Assembly (NCBI GenBank): GCA_023388635.1
Contig: JAEWFW010000014.1
Location: 1-64,000 of the forward strand
Reading direction: 5' to 3'
Source of the DNA: Bacillota bacterium
GTDB taxonomy: Bacteria; Bacillota; Bacilli; Desulfuribacillales; Desulfuribacillaceae
DNA: 64,000 bases
The notes beneath the pieces were generated by a model that was not told where the DNA came from, did not search any database, and was given only the letters and a program-made list of their open reading frames with translations. Shown here one piece after another: positions 43,518-52,703 of this stretch; within the stretch, counting starts at the first letter, position 1, and every line of letters starts with the position of its first letter. Both the position numbers and the translations under genes were made by a program.

Positions 43518-45086
43518 ATGAACCGCTATACTTATGCTGTCATTGCACTGCTGATTGTGATTATCGCTTATGCCTACATGCAGCAACTGAATTTTAATAC
43601 CGACGGAGAAGTCCCTGCCGAAACCAGCACGGACACTTCTCCGCCAATGGATTATGCGTACACCCTGCAATCGCTTGTCGCTAATTACGACAAGAACCTC
43701 CAGTACACAGATCCAAAGTTACACAAAAGTGGACTCGTCACTGCTGACAAAGTAAACATTCGCAGTCATCCGGACACCGAAGCCGCTTCTTCTATCTTAA
43801 CCACCGTGTCCCGGGGTGATCGCTTGAATATTGTCGATGAAGATACCCACTGGTACCAAATCCGATATGAAACACTCAACGGGTGGATCCATAAAGATTA
43901 TATACAACCGATCATCGAGATCCAAACCACAGACGGCTCCTCGTTAGAGCTAACATTTAGTTCTAATAATATACTGGAAATTAGCGGAGAATATGCCGAC
44001 CAATTTTCACTGATCAATGAAAATAACGGAAAATATCGGCTGGTTGCAGAGAACCTGCAATTTACCGAGCACATATTTGATTTGCATCACCCGGCTATCC
44101 CAGTTTTGATAGCCAAAGAGCAACAAATTGAGATTTACACACAGCACTGGCTTTATGCAAATTTGCTTACGCCGTCCGATACGCAAGATACGCAAACACA
44201 GATCGTATTTACGCCAACGATTTACGATATCGAATACCGCTCCGAAGCGGACAGGGATATTTACGTATTTCACACAAGCGGCGCACCGGAATACCAATTA
44301 GCAGAGCAACCGGATACTTTGCAGCTCATCCTTTCCCCTGCCGTGGCAACGACGTTTGCCTTGGAGGACGATGAGAAAACTGATCGGCTGCAATCATTGC
44401 TGCAAACACAAAACGAATATATCTTTACTGCTAAGGAGCCTGTCAACTGGAAAGTCTCATCGTCCGACAACCTAATCACCGTCGATATCTCGAACAGAGG
44501 TATTGCCGGCAAACGCATCGTCGTTGATCCCGGTCACGGCGGTAAAGAAAAGGGAACCTATGGACGCAAATCGGAAATACGGGAGAAAGACAGCAATCTC
44601 GCACTGTCGAAATACCTCGTTCAGGCATTGGAACAATTAGGAGCCGAGGTCATAGTCACCCGTGATTCCGACACGATTATTTACCAAGGGGAGCAGTATA
44701 CGACATTTATGGACTTGATGGCACGTGTTGACATTGCCAAACAGCAGCAAGCCGATCTTTTCATCAGCTTGCATGCCGATAATTTCCCGGCGGATTTGTC
44801 GATTCAAGGCACGACAGCCTATTATTACAGCCATTATCCCCATGCCGCACAAAACCAAAAGCTTGCAGAGCTAATCGGAGAAGCCGTTGCCGAAGCTGCT
44901 GACATGCGATGGTTAGGAGCGAAAGAACAGACATTTGCCGTCATTCGCTACAACCCTTATCCTGCCGTGTTGATTGAATACGGTTTCCTGTCTAATTTAG
45001 AAGACGAAGCAAAATTAATCGACCCTGTGTATCAGAAGAAAATGGCAGATGCTACAGCACAGGCAATCGCCGAATACTATAAGTAA
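43518..45086 (+). CDS. Membrane-anchored N-acetylmuramoyl-L-alanine amidase
   Basis: 522 residues. A TM anchor (about 5-25) is followed by a bacterial SH3 domain (about 72-135, VNIRSHPDTEAASSILTTVSRG...GWIHKDYI), an AMIN-like beta region (about 140-325) and an Amidase_3 catalytic domain (about 330-522). Zinc ligands are His in VDPGHGGKEKG, Glu in IREKDSN and His in SLHADNF; the catalytic Glu is in LIEYGFLSN. It cleaves the MurNAc-L-Ala bond of peptidoglycan outside the cell. The layout resembles CwlC/LytC-type or sporulation amidases. Confidence 0.9.
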   Translation: MNRYTYAVIALLIVIIAYAYMQQLNFNTDGEVPAETSTDTSPPMDYAYTLQSLVANYDKNLQYTDPKLHKSGLVTADKVNIRSHPDTEAASSILTTVSRGDRLNIVDEDTHWYQIRYETLNGWIHKDYIQPIIEIQTTDGSSLELTFSSNNILEISGEYADQFSLINENNGKYRLVAENLQFTEHIFDLHHPAIPVLIAKEQQIEIYTQHWLYANLLTPSDTQDTQTQIVFTPTIYDIEYRSEADRDIYVFHTSGAPEYQLAEQPDTLQLILSPAVATTFALEDDEKTDRLQSLLQTQNEYIFTAKEPVNWKVSSSDNLITVDISNRGIAGKRIVVDPGHGGKEKGTYGRKSEIREKDSNLALSKYLVQALEQLGAEVIVTRDSDTIIYQGEQYTTFMDLMARVDIAKQQQADLFISLHADNFPADLSIQGTTAYYYSHYPHAAQNQKLAELIGEAVAEAADMRWLGAKEQTFAVIRYNPYPAVLIEYGFLSNLEDEAKLIDPVYQKKMADATAQAIAEYYK

Positions 45087-45115
45087 GGTTCCTCTTGAGA
45101 ATAAATAGACAACGA

Positions 45116-45155
45116 ACCGCATCGCACAGACCGAAAAGTCTGTACGATGCGGTTA
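45116..45155 (+). terminator. Terminator of the ridA-amidase operon
   Basis: The arms AACCGCATCG and CGATGCGGTT, with inner ACAGAC/TCTGT, are followed by TATTTATT. Confidence 0.75.
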
Positions 45156-45249
45156 TTTATTGACTGCTAAAAAGCACTATGTTCGCTGCATAATTGTCGT
45201 TGTATTTGCAGCAAATTTAGCATATAATATCTATAAGGAAGGTGATACT

Positions 45250-45507
45250 ATGCCAAATATCAAAAACATCTCTTCATTGCGGCAGTACTCTGCTGTACTT
45301 GATGAAGTGGAAAAAGGCAGTCCAGTATTCTTGACACGGGATGGTAAAGGCAAATACGCAATCATTGATATAGAAGAATACGACTCTATGCGAGATGCTC
45401 TGTGGAACCGCCTATTTACTGAATTGGCTGATTCCCAAAAATCTGGTGAAGAGCATGGCTGGCTTTCTCTGGCTGAGGCAAAAGAACGGTTAAAGATCGA
45501 TGGCTAA
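45250..45507 (+). CDS. Phd/YefM-family antitoxin without a toxin gene
   Basis: 85 residues from the ATG at 45250 (AAGGAAGGTGA upstream). The N-terminus MPNIKNISSLRQYSAVLDEV followed by EKGSPVFLTRDGKGKYAIIDIEEYD is the classic Phd/YefM DNA-binding domain. The C-terminus, ending LAEAKERLK, would neutralise a RelE/ParE toxin. The next frame begins ATGGCTAATGTTGAA then TGA, overlapping the antitoxin stop exactly as a toxin start would, but it ends after five codons. It thus looks like a solitary remnant of a toxin-antitoxin pair. Confidence 0.8.
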   Translation: MPNIKNISSLRQYSAVLDEVEKGSPVFLTRDGKGKYAIIDIEEYDSMRDALWNRLFTELADSQKSGEEHGWLSLAEAKERLKIDG

Positions 45508-45550
45508 TGTTGAATGAATACCCTTTGAACGCTTGCAATTTGCCATTAAA

Positions 45551-45589
45551 AACGCGGATCTGATCATTTCGTTTGATCGAATCCGCGTT
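45551..45589. terminator. Bidirectional terminator between antitoxin and spoVR
   Basis: The stem AACGCGGAT / ATCCGCGTT with inner GATC pairs is flanked by CTCTTTT on the plus side and a T-run on the minus side. Confidence 0.7.
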
Positions 45590-45676
45590 CTCTTTTACAT
45601 GTGCTCCGTTAACGGTTCATTTGCCTTAACGCAACAGCCCCTCGACATCAGCTAAGTCTGCGCAATGCGGGTTTCG

Positions 45677-46912
45677 CTAAGCGAACCTCCGGTGAACTTT
45701 GCTGCCGTCATACATAAATGTCACAGATCGTTTTTCCAGCACCGTCTGCACGTGGACATTCCTGCCCCATAGATGATATACATAGGGCATTGTTTTCTCT
45801 AGATATTTGATATCTAACTCCACGCCTTCATAGCAATGCTCTATATACAATTCACCATTCCCCATATGGTCGCCGTCCCGCACCATCAATACCGGGAAGC
45901 CCCCATTGGTTCGCGATTCCACCAGATGATCGCGCACATTTTCCCAATGCTTATCAGTGATCTTCCACTTTAAGCCCTGCTTAGAGAATACATATAAATC
46001 AAGTTCTTCCACTAATTCTTTCGTCAGGTAATTGCGCAGAAATGATTGATCGGAATCTAGCTCGCGCACTTCAAAAATTGCTTGCTCTCCATATTGCTTC
46101 GCAATACTTTCAAAGATTTTCAGCCCCAAATAATATGGGTTAATATTCGTCTGTGACGGCTGTAGAACTTGTGCGTTCAGCTTGGCAAATTCTATGGCTT
46201 CGTCCGGTGCTAGCTCCATTTCACGTAAAATCTTTATATGCCAATACGATGCCCAACCCTCATTCATAATCTTCGTTTCCACTTGCGGCCAGAAGTACAG
46301 CATCTCCTCCCGCAGTGTGGACATAATATCGCGTTGCCACGGTTCCAGTGCTTTGCTGTACTTGATGATAAATTGCAGCAGGTCTTTTTTACTTTCTTGC
46401 ACGGATTGGGGAAACAACGAAGCGTCAATATGTTCCTGTATGGCGATCACCGCATCGAGGGTCCGTTCCACAGTGTCTGTCCCGAATTCCATCTCATATT
46501 GACGAAAACGTTCGGCAGCAACAGACATGCTTTCAAGCATATCACCGGAGGTCTTACAAAACCGCCGATTGTTTTTGAAAAAATCGCTATGACCGAGCAC
46601 ATGCGCACAGACCAATTTATTTTGAATTAAAGAATTGTCTTCGAGCAAAAACGCGTAACAAGGGTTCGAGTTAATCACCAATTCATAAATCTTGTTGATG
46701 TTAAAATCATACTGCAACCGCATTTTATGAAAAGCTTTGCCGAAGCTCCAATGAGAGAACCGCGTGGGCATACCGTATGCGGCGATCGTGTAGATAATAT
46801 CTGCCGGACAGATTTCATAACGCATGGGATAATAGTCAAGCCCCAATTGACCGGCAATCTTCAATATCTTGCCGATTTCCTTCTCCAATACTTGCAGATC
46901 ATGTACCGTCAA
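45677..46912 (-). CDS. spoVR: SpoVR-family protein
   Basis: 411 residues, TTG start, overlapping the yhbH stop by two bases. The N-terminal region (YYPMRYEICPADIIYTIAAYGMPTRFSHWSFGK) and internal HVLGHSDFFKNN are diagnostic. In B. subtilis (468 residues) SpoVR affects spore cortex formation; the biochemical role is unknown. In many bacteria it is linked to the PrkA kinase and YhbH/YeaH, as here. Confidence 0.93.
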   Translation of the reverse strand: MTVHDLQVLEKEIGKILKIAGQLGLDYYPMRYEICPADIIYTIAAYGMPTRFSHWSFGKAFHKMRLQYDFNINKIYELVINSNPCYAFLLEDNSLIQNKLVCAHVLGHSDFFKNNRRFCKTSGDMLESMSVAAERFRQYEMEFGTDTVERTLDAVIAIQEHIDASLFPQSVQESKKDLLQFIIKYSKALEPWQRDIMSTLREEMLYFWPQVETKIMNEGWASYWHIKILREMELAPDEAIEFAKLNAQVLQPSQTNINPYYLGLKIFESIAKQYGEQAIFEVRELDSDQSFLRNYLTKELVEELDLYVFSKQGLKWKITDKHWENVRDHLVESRTNGGFPVLMVRDGDHMGNGELYIEHCYEGVELDIKYLEKTMPYVYHLWGRNVHVQTVLEKRSVTFMYDGSKVHRRFA

Positions 46913-48069
46913 TACGCCCGCACCTCCTGTTTGCCGAACATCGTTTTCAACGCTTTGTACACATCCGCCCTGTCGCGAATTACGGCTTTTTTGAATTTCT
47001 CATGCTCCATGCGATGGTATACCGACATCAGGCTGGAGTTGCGGTTATACTGGTTGACTTCTCCATAGCCGAACATATTGCTCATTTCCATAATCTCTTG
47101 CACCAATTTGACGCACCGCTCATTGTCGGATGTGAGATTGTCTCCGTCAGAAAAATGGATCGGATAGATATTATAGCTCTCGGGGCGATACCGCTCGCGA
47201 ATCAGCTGCAACGCATATTGGTACGCCGAGGAGCAGATCGTCCCTCCGCTTTCGCCTTTGGTGAAAAACTCTTCTTCTGTAACAGACTTTGCCTCCGTAT
47301 GATGGGCAATAAATACGACTTCTACCTTCTCATATTTGGTACGCAAAAAACGCAGCGTCCAGAAAAAAAAGCTGCGGGCAATGTATTTTTCGAACTGCCC
47401 CATTGATCCGCTCGTGTCCATCATCGCAATGACGACGGCATTGGAATGCGGTATGACAATTTCATCCCAGGTCTTAAACCGCAGGTCTTCTTCCAATATG
47501 TTATAGATACCAGGCAGTCCCCGGCGGGAATTTCGTTTGATATTCTCCAAAATCGTGCGCTTTTTATCGATATTTCCCATTAGCCCTTTTTTTCTGACGT
47601 CCTTGAACTGTATTTCTTGGACAATCAATTGGTCTTGCTCTTTCTGCTTGAGGTTCGGCAACTCCAAATTTTGAAAAATCATCTCTTCTAATTCGCTGAC
47701 GGAAACTTCTGCCTCATAATAATCGATCCCCGGCTGATTTCCGGCACCGCTGCCTTCTCCGTTGCCGTCAAACGGTTGCCCCGACGCATCCCGCGCCACT
47801 GTGTCCCCGATTTGGCTGCTACCGTCCCCCTGACCAATGTGCTGCTGTTTGCCAAAATGGAACCGAAACCGATACTCATCGAGTGAACGAATGGGTACCT
47901 TAACGATTTCTTTGCCTCGGGACATAATCACCGACTCTTCTGTAATCAAATCGGGGATATTCTTCTGGATCGCTTCTTTTACTTTTTGCTGATGGCGCAA
48001 TTGATCGAGATGACCCTTTCTGTGAAGCGACCAATCTTCTTTTGACACAACAAATAACCGCTCTTCCAT
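46909..48069 (-). CDS. yhbH: YhbH/YeaH-family sporulation protein (DUF444)
   Basis: 386 residues from the ATG at 48069 (ACGGGAGGATT upstream). The DUF444 family is related to von Willebrand A domains: AVVIAMMDTSGSMGQFEKYIARSFFFW contains the DxSxS metal motif, and GGTICSSAYQYALQLI follows. It probably acts with PrkA and SpoVR in one module; in B. subtilis loss impairs sporulation. Confidence 0.92.
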   Translation of the reverse strand: MEERLFVVSKEDWSLHRKGHLDQLRHQQKVKEAIQKNIPDLITEESVIMSRGKEIVKVPIRSLDEYRFRFHFGKQQHIGQGDGSSQIGDTVARDASGQPFDGNGEGSGAGNQPGIDYYEAEVSVSELEEMIFQNLELPNLKQKEQDQLIVQEIQFKDVRKKGLMGNIDKKRTILENIKRNSRRGLPGIYNILEEDLRFKTWDEIVIPHSNAVVIAMMDTSGSMGQFEKYIARSFFFWTLRFLRTKYEKVEVVFIAHHTEAKSVTEEEFFTKGESGGTICSSAYQYALQLIRERYRPESYNIYPIHFSDGDNLTSDNERCVKLVQEIMEMSNMFGYGEVNQYNRNSSLMSVYHRMEHEKFKKAVIRDRADVYKALKTMFGKQEVRAY

Positions 48070-48150
48070 ACCCAATCCTCCCGTTGCCGATGCCAATGTC
48101 TTGATCGATCCGATCTAGTTGATCGACGATCGAACGGCTCCGCCAAATTG

Positions 48151-50049
48151 CTAACGATTCAGCAGACTGCCTGTGTACCGCAACAATTCATTGGCACAAA
48201 TCGGGCAATAACCGTTTTCGTCTATTAAGCGTCGAATGACTTCATTGATTTTCTTCAGCTGCGTCTCATCCGGAGTTTTGGAAGACGTAGTAATTCTCAC
48301 AACATCTTTCAAATCCGCGAATAATTTCTTCTCAATTGCTTCCCGCAACCGTTGATGGGAATCATAATCAAAGCGCTTCCCTTTACGCGCATAGGTAGAG
48401 ATACGAATCATAATTTCTTCTCGAAATGCCCGCTTGGAATTGTCAGATATGCCGATTTGTTCCTCTATAGAACGCATCAGCCGCTCATCAGGATCGATCT
48501 CTTCATCAGTAATTGGATCTGTGATCTTTTGCGCACTGCAATACGCCTCGACATTATCGAGATAATTCTCCAGCAATGTTTTTGCCGATTCTTCATAGGA
48601 GTAGACAAACGCCTTTTGCACTTCTTTTTTTGCCAGTTCATCGTACTCTTTGCGTGCCGTCGAAATAAAGTTCAAGTACCGCTCCCGATCGTCCTTTGTG
48701 ATGCTCGGATGCTGATCGAGTCCGTCTTTCAAGGCACGTAAAACATCGAGGGCGTTGATGCATTTCGTATCGCGTTTGATTAAGGCGCTGGAGATGCGAT
48801 TGATGACATAGCGCGGGTCTACCCCCTGCATTCCTTCATCGGTCCATTCCGCTTTCAATTCCTTGATATCCTTGCCTCTAAAACCTTCTACTTCTTCCCC
48901 GTCGTACAAACGCATCTTTTTCAGCAAATCCATGCCTTGCTTCTTTGATTCTTTCAAACGGCTGAGGATCGTGAAAATACCGGCAGCTCGCAACGCATGG
49001 GGAGCGATGTGAATATCCTTAATATCGCTCTGACCGATTAACTTTTCATAAATCTTCACCTCGTCGCTGACTTTCAAATTGTATGGCACCGGCATGACGA
49101 GCATCCGCGACTGCAATGCTTCATTCTTCTTGTTGTTGATAAATGACCGATATTCCGCTTCATTCGTGTGCGCGATAATGAGTTGATCAGCACTGATTAA
49201 CGCAAATCTACCGGCTTTAAAATTCCCCTCTTGGGTGAGACTCAACAAATGCCACAAAAACTTCTCGTCACATTTTAGCATTTCTTGAAATTCCATCAGC
49301 CCTCTGTTCGCTTTATTTAACTCCCCATCGAAACGATACGCCCGCGGATCGGACTCCGAACCGTATTCAGAGATCGTAGAAAAATCGATGCTGCCTGTCA
49401 AATCGGCGATATCTTGTGATTTGGGATCGGATGGGCTGAATGTTCCAATACCGACGCGATTATCCTCTGAGAAAAATATCCGTTCTACAAGCACGCGTTC
49501 CACATTCCCGGCGTACTCTTCCTCTAATCGCATGCGGCATACAGGGCATAAATTCCCTTCCACTTTCACACCAGTCTCCCGCTCGAACTCCGCGCGCAAT
49601 TCATGGGGAATTAAATGCAGCGGTTCTTCGTGCATCGGACAACCCTTAATCGCATATACAGCGCCCTCATCGGTGCGCGTATAGCGTTCCATCCCTTTTT
49701 TGAGCATTGTAACAATCGTCGATTTGCCACCGCTCACCGGTCCCATAAGCAACAATATCCGTTTACGCACATCGAGACGCTTTGCCGCCGATTGAAAATA
49801 TTCTTTCGTTAACCGTTCAATCGCCTGCTCCAAGCCAAACATTTCCGAAGAAAAAAATTTATACTTCGTGACGCCATGTTCCTGCTCCATGCCCGCCGCA
49901 GCGATCATATTATATATCCGTGTGTGAGCAGTCTGCGCAACGATCGGACGCTCATTGACAATCTGCAAATACTCAGCAAATGTACCCTCCCATTTCAATT
50001 GTGACTCCATATCGCGGTAAGAAGCAATTTTCTGTAAGATATCCAACAA
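48151..50049 (-). CDS. prkA: Serine protein kinase PrkA (AAA+)
   Basis: 632 residues, TTG start with GTAGGAGGGG. The AAA+ core has P-loop LLMGPVSGGKSTI. A zinc-finger-like CPMHEEPLHLIP...CPVCRMRL insert and a C-terminal PrkA domain (about 420-632) end in CPICANELL. It phosphorylates proteins and possibly acts as an ATP-dependent protease regulator in stationary phase and sporulation. It is first in the prkA-yhbH-spoVR cluster. Confidence 0.95.
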   Translation of the reverse strand: MLDILQKIASYRDMESQLKWEGTFAEYLQIVNERPIVAQTAHTRIYNMIAAAGMEQEHGVTKYKFFSSEMFGLEQAIERLTKEYFQSAAKRLDVRKRILLLMGPVSGGKSTIVTMLKKGMERYTRTDEGAVYAIKGCPMHEEPLHLIPHELRAEFERETGVKVEGNLCPVCRMRLEEEYAGNVERVLVERIFFSEDNRVGIGTFSPSDPKSQDIADLTGSIDFSTISEYGSESDPRAYRFDGELNKANRGLMEFQEMLKCDEKFLWHLLSLTQEGNFKAGRFALISADQLIIAHTNEAEYRSFINNKKNEALQSRMLVMPVPYNLKVSDEVKIYEKLIGQSDIKDIHIAPHALRAAGIFTILSRLKESKKQGMDLLKKMRLYDGEEVEGFRGKDIKELKAEWTDEGMQGVDPRYVINRISSALIKRDTKCINALDVLRALKDGLDQHPSITKDDRERYLNFISTARKEYDELAKKEVQKAFVYSYEESAKTLLENYLDNVEAYCSAQKITDPITDEEIDPDERLMRSIEEQIGISDNSKRAFREEIMIRISTYARKGKRFDYDSHQRLREAIEKKLFADLKDVVRITTSSKTPDETQLKKINEVIRRLIDENGYCPICANELLRYTGSLLNR

Positions 50050-50216
50050 CTACCCCTCCTACATAGTAAAGGTGCCTAGCCTACTTCGTAATATTATTTG
50101 TATGCGCCCATCGTTCGAATGTTGCTGAAAGTTCAAAAGTAAGCGTACTTTTTGCCCTGCCTATGTATTTAGTGTGTAAAAAATATGAATTATCTCTTGA
50201 AAACGTCCATACTTTA

Positions 50217-50231
50217 TGATAATGTTTATCA
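50217..50231 (+). promoter_or_regulatory. Fur box in front of the nicotianamine-synthase-like gene
   Basis: TGATAATGTTTATCA differs from the Bacillus 7-1-7 consensus TGATAATNATTATCA at one base. A second overlapping half, TGATAATCGCTTTCA, starts 20 bases later at 50237. A -35-like TTGAAA lies at 50198, so the box covers the promoter, the classical arrangement for iron-dependent repression. Confidence 0.75.
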
Positions 50232-50272
50232 ATAATAGTGATAATCGCTTTCAATATAAGGACGTGTAACCT

Positions 50273-50908
50273 ATGAACATGATTGCTGCATTTACGAAAG
50301 TATTCGAGGAAAAAGCTGTTTTTTCCCCGATTCTACAAGCTTTCTGTAAAATGTACTATAACAAAGCTGTGCAAAAAGAAGTTAATTTGGCAAGTATTAA
50401 AAAATCCGACCGTGTATTATGTATCGGTGGCGGTCCCTTGCCTTGGACTGCTTTGGAAATCGCCAAAAGAACCGGAGCCAAGGTTGATGTGATCGACGTG
50501 GATACCCGTGCGATATTTTTTGCCAAACAAGCTGTGGAACGATTTCAATTATCTCAGCAAATTGAAATTTCCTACGCCAGCGGTCAAGAAGTGGATCCAT
50601 CTCAATACAGCGTCATCCATGTGGCACTCCAAGCGCGACCGCATGATAAAATTTTGAAAAATATTTTGGGCAAATCGAAACTGGGCACCCGCGTACTGAT
50701 GCGCTACCCACACGATAAACTCAATAAATTCTATCATGCATTGCCGGAAGATTGTCTGTGCGATATTTGCAATTCTACGCAGCAGAAGCACTCTACAATG
50801 AGCGAGACTCTGCTCTTTGTGAAAGGACTTCGGGGTGAACAGCGTGAAGAAATATTTGCTCATAATTTTGGGCTTGATATCCATCGTTCTGCTACTATGG
50901 CTAAGTGA
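50273..50908 (+). CDS. Nicotianamine-synthase-like SAM-dependent transferase
   Basis: 211 residues. The SAM-binding core has VLCIGGGPLPWTALEIAKR (compare GSGPLPLTS of nicotianamine synthases), then VDVIDVDTRAIFFAKQAVERF, then YSVIHVALQARPHDKILKNIL. This fits transferases that move the aminobutanoate group of SAM (NAS, staphylopine synthase CntL) as well as ordinary class I methyltransferases. It is shorter than NAS or CntL (about 270). Control by a Fur box supports a role in metal acquisition. Its 3' end overlaps the next gene by 65 bases. The precise reaction is inference. Confidence 0.65.
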   Translation: MNMIAAFTKVFEEKAVFSPILQAFCKMYYNKAVQKEVNLASIKKSDRVLCIGGGPLPWTALEIAKRTGAKVDVIDVDTRAIFFAKQAVERFQLSQQIEISYASGQEVDPSQYSVIHVALQARPHDKILKNILGKSKLGTRVLMRYPHDKLNKFYHALPEDCLCDICNSTQQKHSTMSETLLFVKGLRGEQREEIFAHNFGLDIHRSATMAK

Positions 50909-51833
50909 TTTTAGCGAAATCTATACAAACCTACTTTCAGTAAAGAAAGAAATACTAATTGCAGCATGTGTGCTGCAGATGATTACGATCTATCTCATTT
51001 GTCTGCAATGGCAAATGATCGCCAAAAATATCGGTGCTCCCGTATCTTTCCGATCGATCTTTCACATCAATATGGTGGGTACCTTCTGGGAAAGTGTGAC
51101 CCCTGCCGCTAAAGCGGGCGGGGAAGCTGCTAAAATCGTTTTGCTGCGCTCCCATGCCGGATACTCTACAAGTCAATCGATTGCCTTGGTCGGTCTACAA
51201 AAGACCTATAGCATGATTGCCTTTTTGCTTTTGTCGTTGTTTTCTTTATTCTGGTTTTTGCTGCGTTATGAAGCTTCGCAAGTACAGAAATCGATTCTAT
51301 TGATTAGTTTCGTATTCCTCGTGTTGGCAGTCGCGCTATTGACAATCATGTTAGTCAAACCGATGGTGTTCAACCGTTTAATCATGCGCTTGCCGCTAAA
51401 ACCGGCGACAAAAGAAAAAATTCACGCCGGCGCTGGAGTGTTGGAGAGCAACATTCGTGCAGCGTCGACCAACTTGTCTACTACCTTCGTACAAATGGCA
51501 CTATCGATCTTTATCTGGCTTTTTTTCGCAGTCAAATCGTATATTCTCGCCCTAGCGCTGCATATCGACATCGATTTCTTGGCGATCTCCGCCATCACCT
51601 ATTTAGTCTATATGATTGCGATGGTTCCATTGACGCCCGGTGGTTTGGGGACCTTTGAAGGAAGTATGGCGTTACTGCTATTGCCGCTAAATATTTCATT
51701 CAACCAAAGTTTACTGTTGGCAATCGTCATCCGCTTCGTCACATTTTGGTTTGTCTTTCTCGTAAGTCTCGTGTACCTGGGAATTTACCAACTCGTGAAA
51801 ATCTTCCGCAAACAATCTTCCCCTACCATGTAA
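50844..51833 (+). CDS. Flippase-like membrane protein (LPG synthase TM family)
   Basis: 329 residues from the GTG at 50844 (CGGGGTG six bases upstream); another GTG nine bases earlier is possible. It has about eight helices with the family segments FWESVTPAAKAGGEAAKI, ALVGLQKTYSM and VPLTPGGLGTFEGSMALLLL of the lysylphosphatidylglycerol-synthase transmembrane domain (UPF0104), but no catalytic MprF domain. It is deeply overlapped by the Fur-controlled transferase, so the two are translated together; a membrane partner for export or lipid attachment of the transferase product is conceivable. Confidence 0.8.
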   Translation: MKKYLLIILGLISIVLLLWLSDFSEIYTNLLSVKKEILIAACVLQMITIYLICLQWQMIAKNIGAPVSFRSIFHINMVGTFWESVTPAAKAGGEAAKIVLLRSHAGYSTSQSIALVGLQKTYSMIAFLLLSLFSLFWFLLRYEASQVQKSILLISFVFLVLAVALLTIMLVKPMVFNRLIMRLPLKPATKEKIHAGAGVLESNIRAASTNLSTTFVQMALSIFIWLFFAVKSYILALALHIDIDFLAISAITYLVYMIAMVPLTPGGLGTFEGSMALLLLPLNISFNQSLLLAIVIRFVTFWFVFLVSLVYLGIYQLVKIFRKQSSPTM

Positions 51834-51869
51834 AAAAGAATACTGTAATTGCGTCATATAACAACAAAA

Positions 51870-51924
51870 GGATACAACCGTTGCTCTGTGATTTACAAAG
51901 CAATATGGCTGTATCCCTGTTTTT
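51870..51924. terminator. Terminator between convergent genes
   Basis: The stem GGATACA / TGTATCC with inner TTGCT/AGCAA is followed by CTGTTTTT; TTTTGTTG follows on the other strand. Confidence 0.7.
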
Positions 51925-51935
51925 ATATCAGTTAA

Positions 51936-52673
51936 CTACACTTGATAGCTTAACTGCGCTTGATCCAAATTTGTTTGTATCTGTGCTTTTATCGTATCCA
52001 GAAGCACGGCTCGCTCTTCGTCTGATAGCTGTTCCATATAAATTGGTTCGCCGACTATCACCGTGACGTCTGCCGACTGAATGCGGTTGTTGTTGCCCTC
52101 TAGTATCTTATAGGAACCGTCAATCGTCACGGGCACGACAGGCACACCACTTTTCTCCGCCAAGCGCAAGCTGCCCTTTTTGAAGACGTTCATCTGCTCG
52201 CCTTTGCTGCGGGTTCCTTCAGGAAAAATCACCAACGAGTTCCCCTCTTGCAGGGTTTTTGCCGCATCTGCCAAGGCACGTACAGCCTGTCTGGGGTTCT
52301 CACGGTCGATAAACACACAGTGTATCTGTCTCATCCAATGTGAAATGACCGGTACTTTCTCCAGCTCTTTCTTCGCTATAAATCCGATCCGTTTATCGAG
52401 ATAGCCTGCCAATATCGGAATATCAAAATTACTCTGATGATTGCTAATAATTAAACATGCCGAATCGGGAATATTTTCTTTGCCTTTGACGACGATTTTA
52501 CTGCCGGTAATTCTGACAAGAAATTGACCCCAGTCTTTGACCACTTGATCGAGATATGCTTGTTGCTCCTGCAGCAACCCTTTCTTCTCCAACTTCTTCA
52601 TCTGTCTTGCCGTGCCGATCGTCGTCAGCAACTGGAGTGCAAACCGCAGATAGAACCAGATCGTACGAATCAT
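51936..52673 (-). CDS. plsC: 1-acyl-sn-glycerol-3-phosphate acyltransferase
   Basis: 245 residues from the ATG at 52673 (AGGTG upstream). The catalytic HX4D motif is in ISNHQSNFDIPI, the phosphate-binding motif is FPEGTRS, and VPVVPVTIDGSYK follows. An N-terminal hydrophobic helix anchors it to the membrane. It makes phosphatidic acid from lysophosphatidate. The gene lies 30 bases after mgtE on the same strand. Confidence 0.92.
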   Translation of the reverse strand: MIRTIWFYLRFALQLLTTIGTARQMKKLEKKGLLQEQQAYLDQVVKDWGQFLVRITGSKIVVKGKENIPDSACLIISNHQSNFDIPILAGYLDKRIGFIAKKELEKVPVISHWMRQIHCVFIDRENPRQAVRALADAAKTLQEGNSLVIFPEGTRSKGEQMNVFKKGSLRLAEKSGVPVVPVTIDGSYKILEGNNNRIQSADVTVIVGEPIYMEQLSDEERAVLLDTIKAQIQTNLDQAQLSYQV

Positions 52674-52703
52674 ATACACACCTACTATCTAAAATATATT
52701 TGC

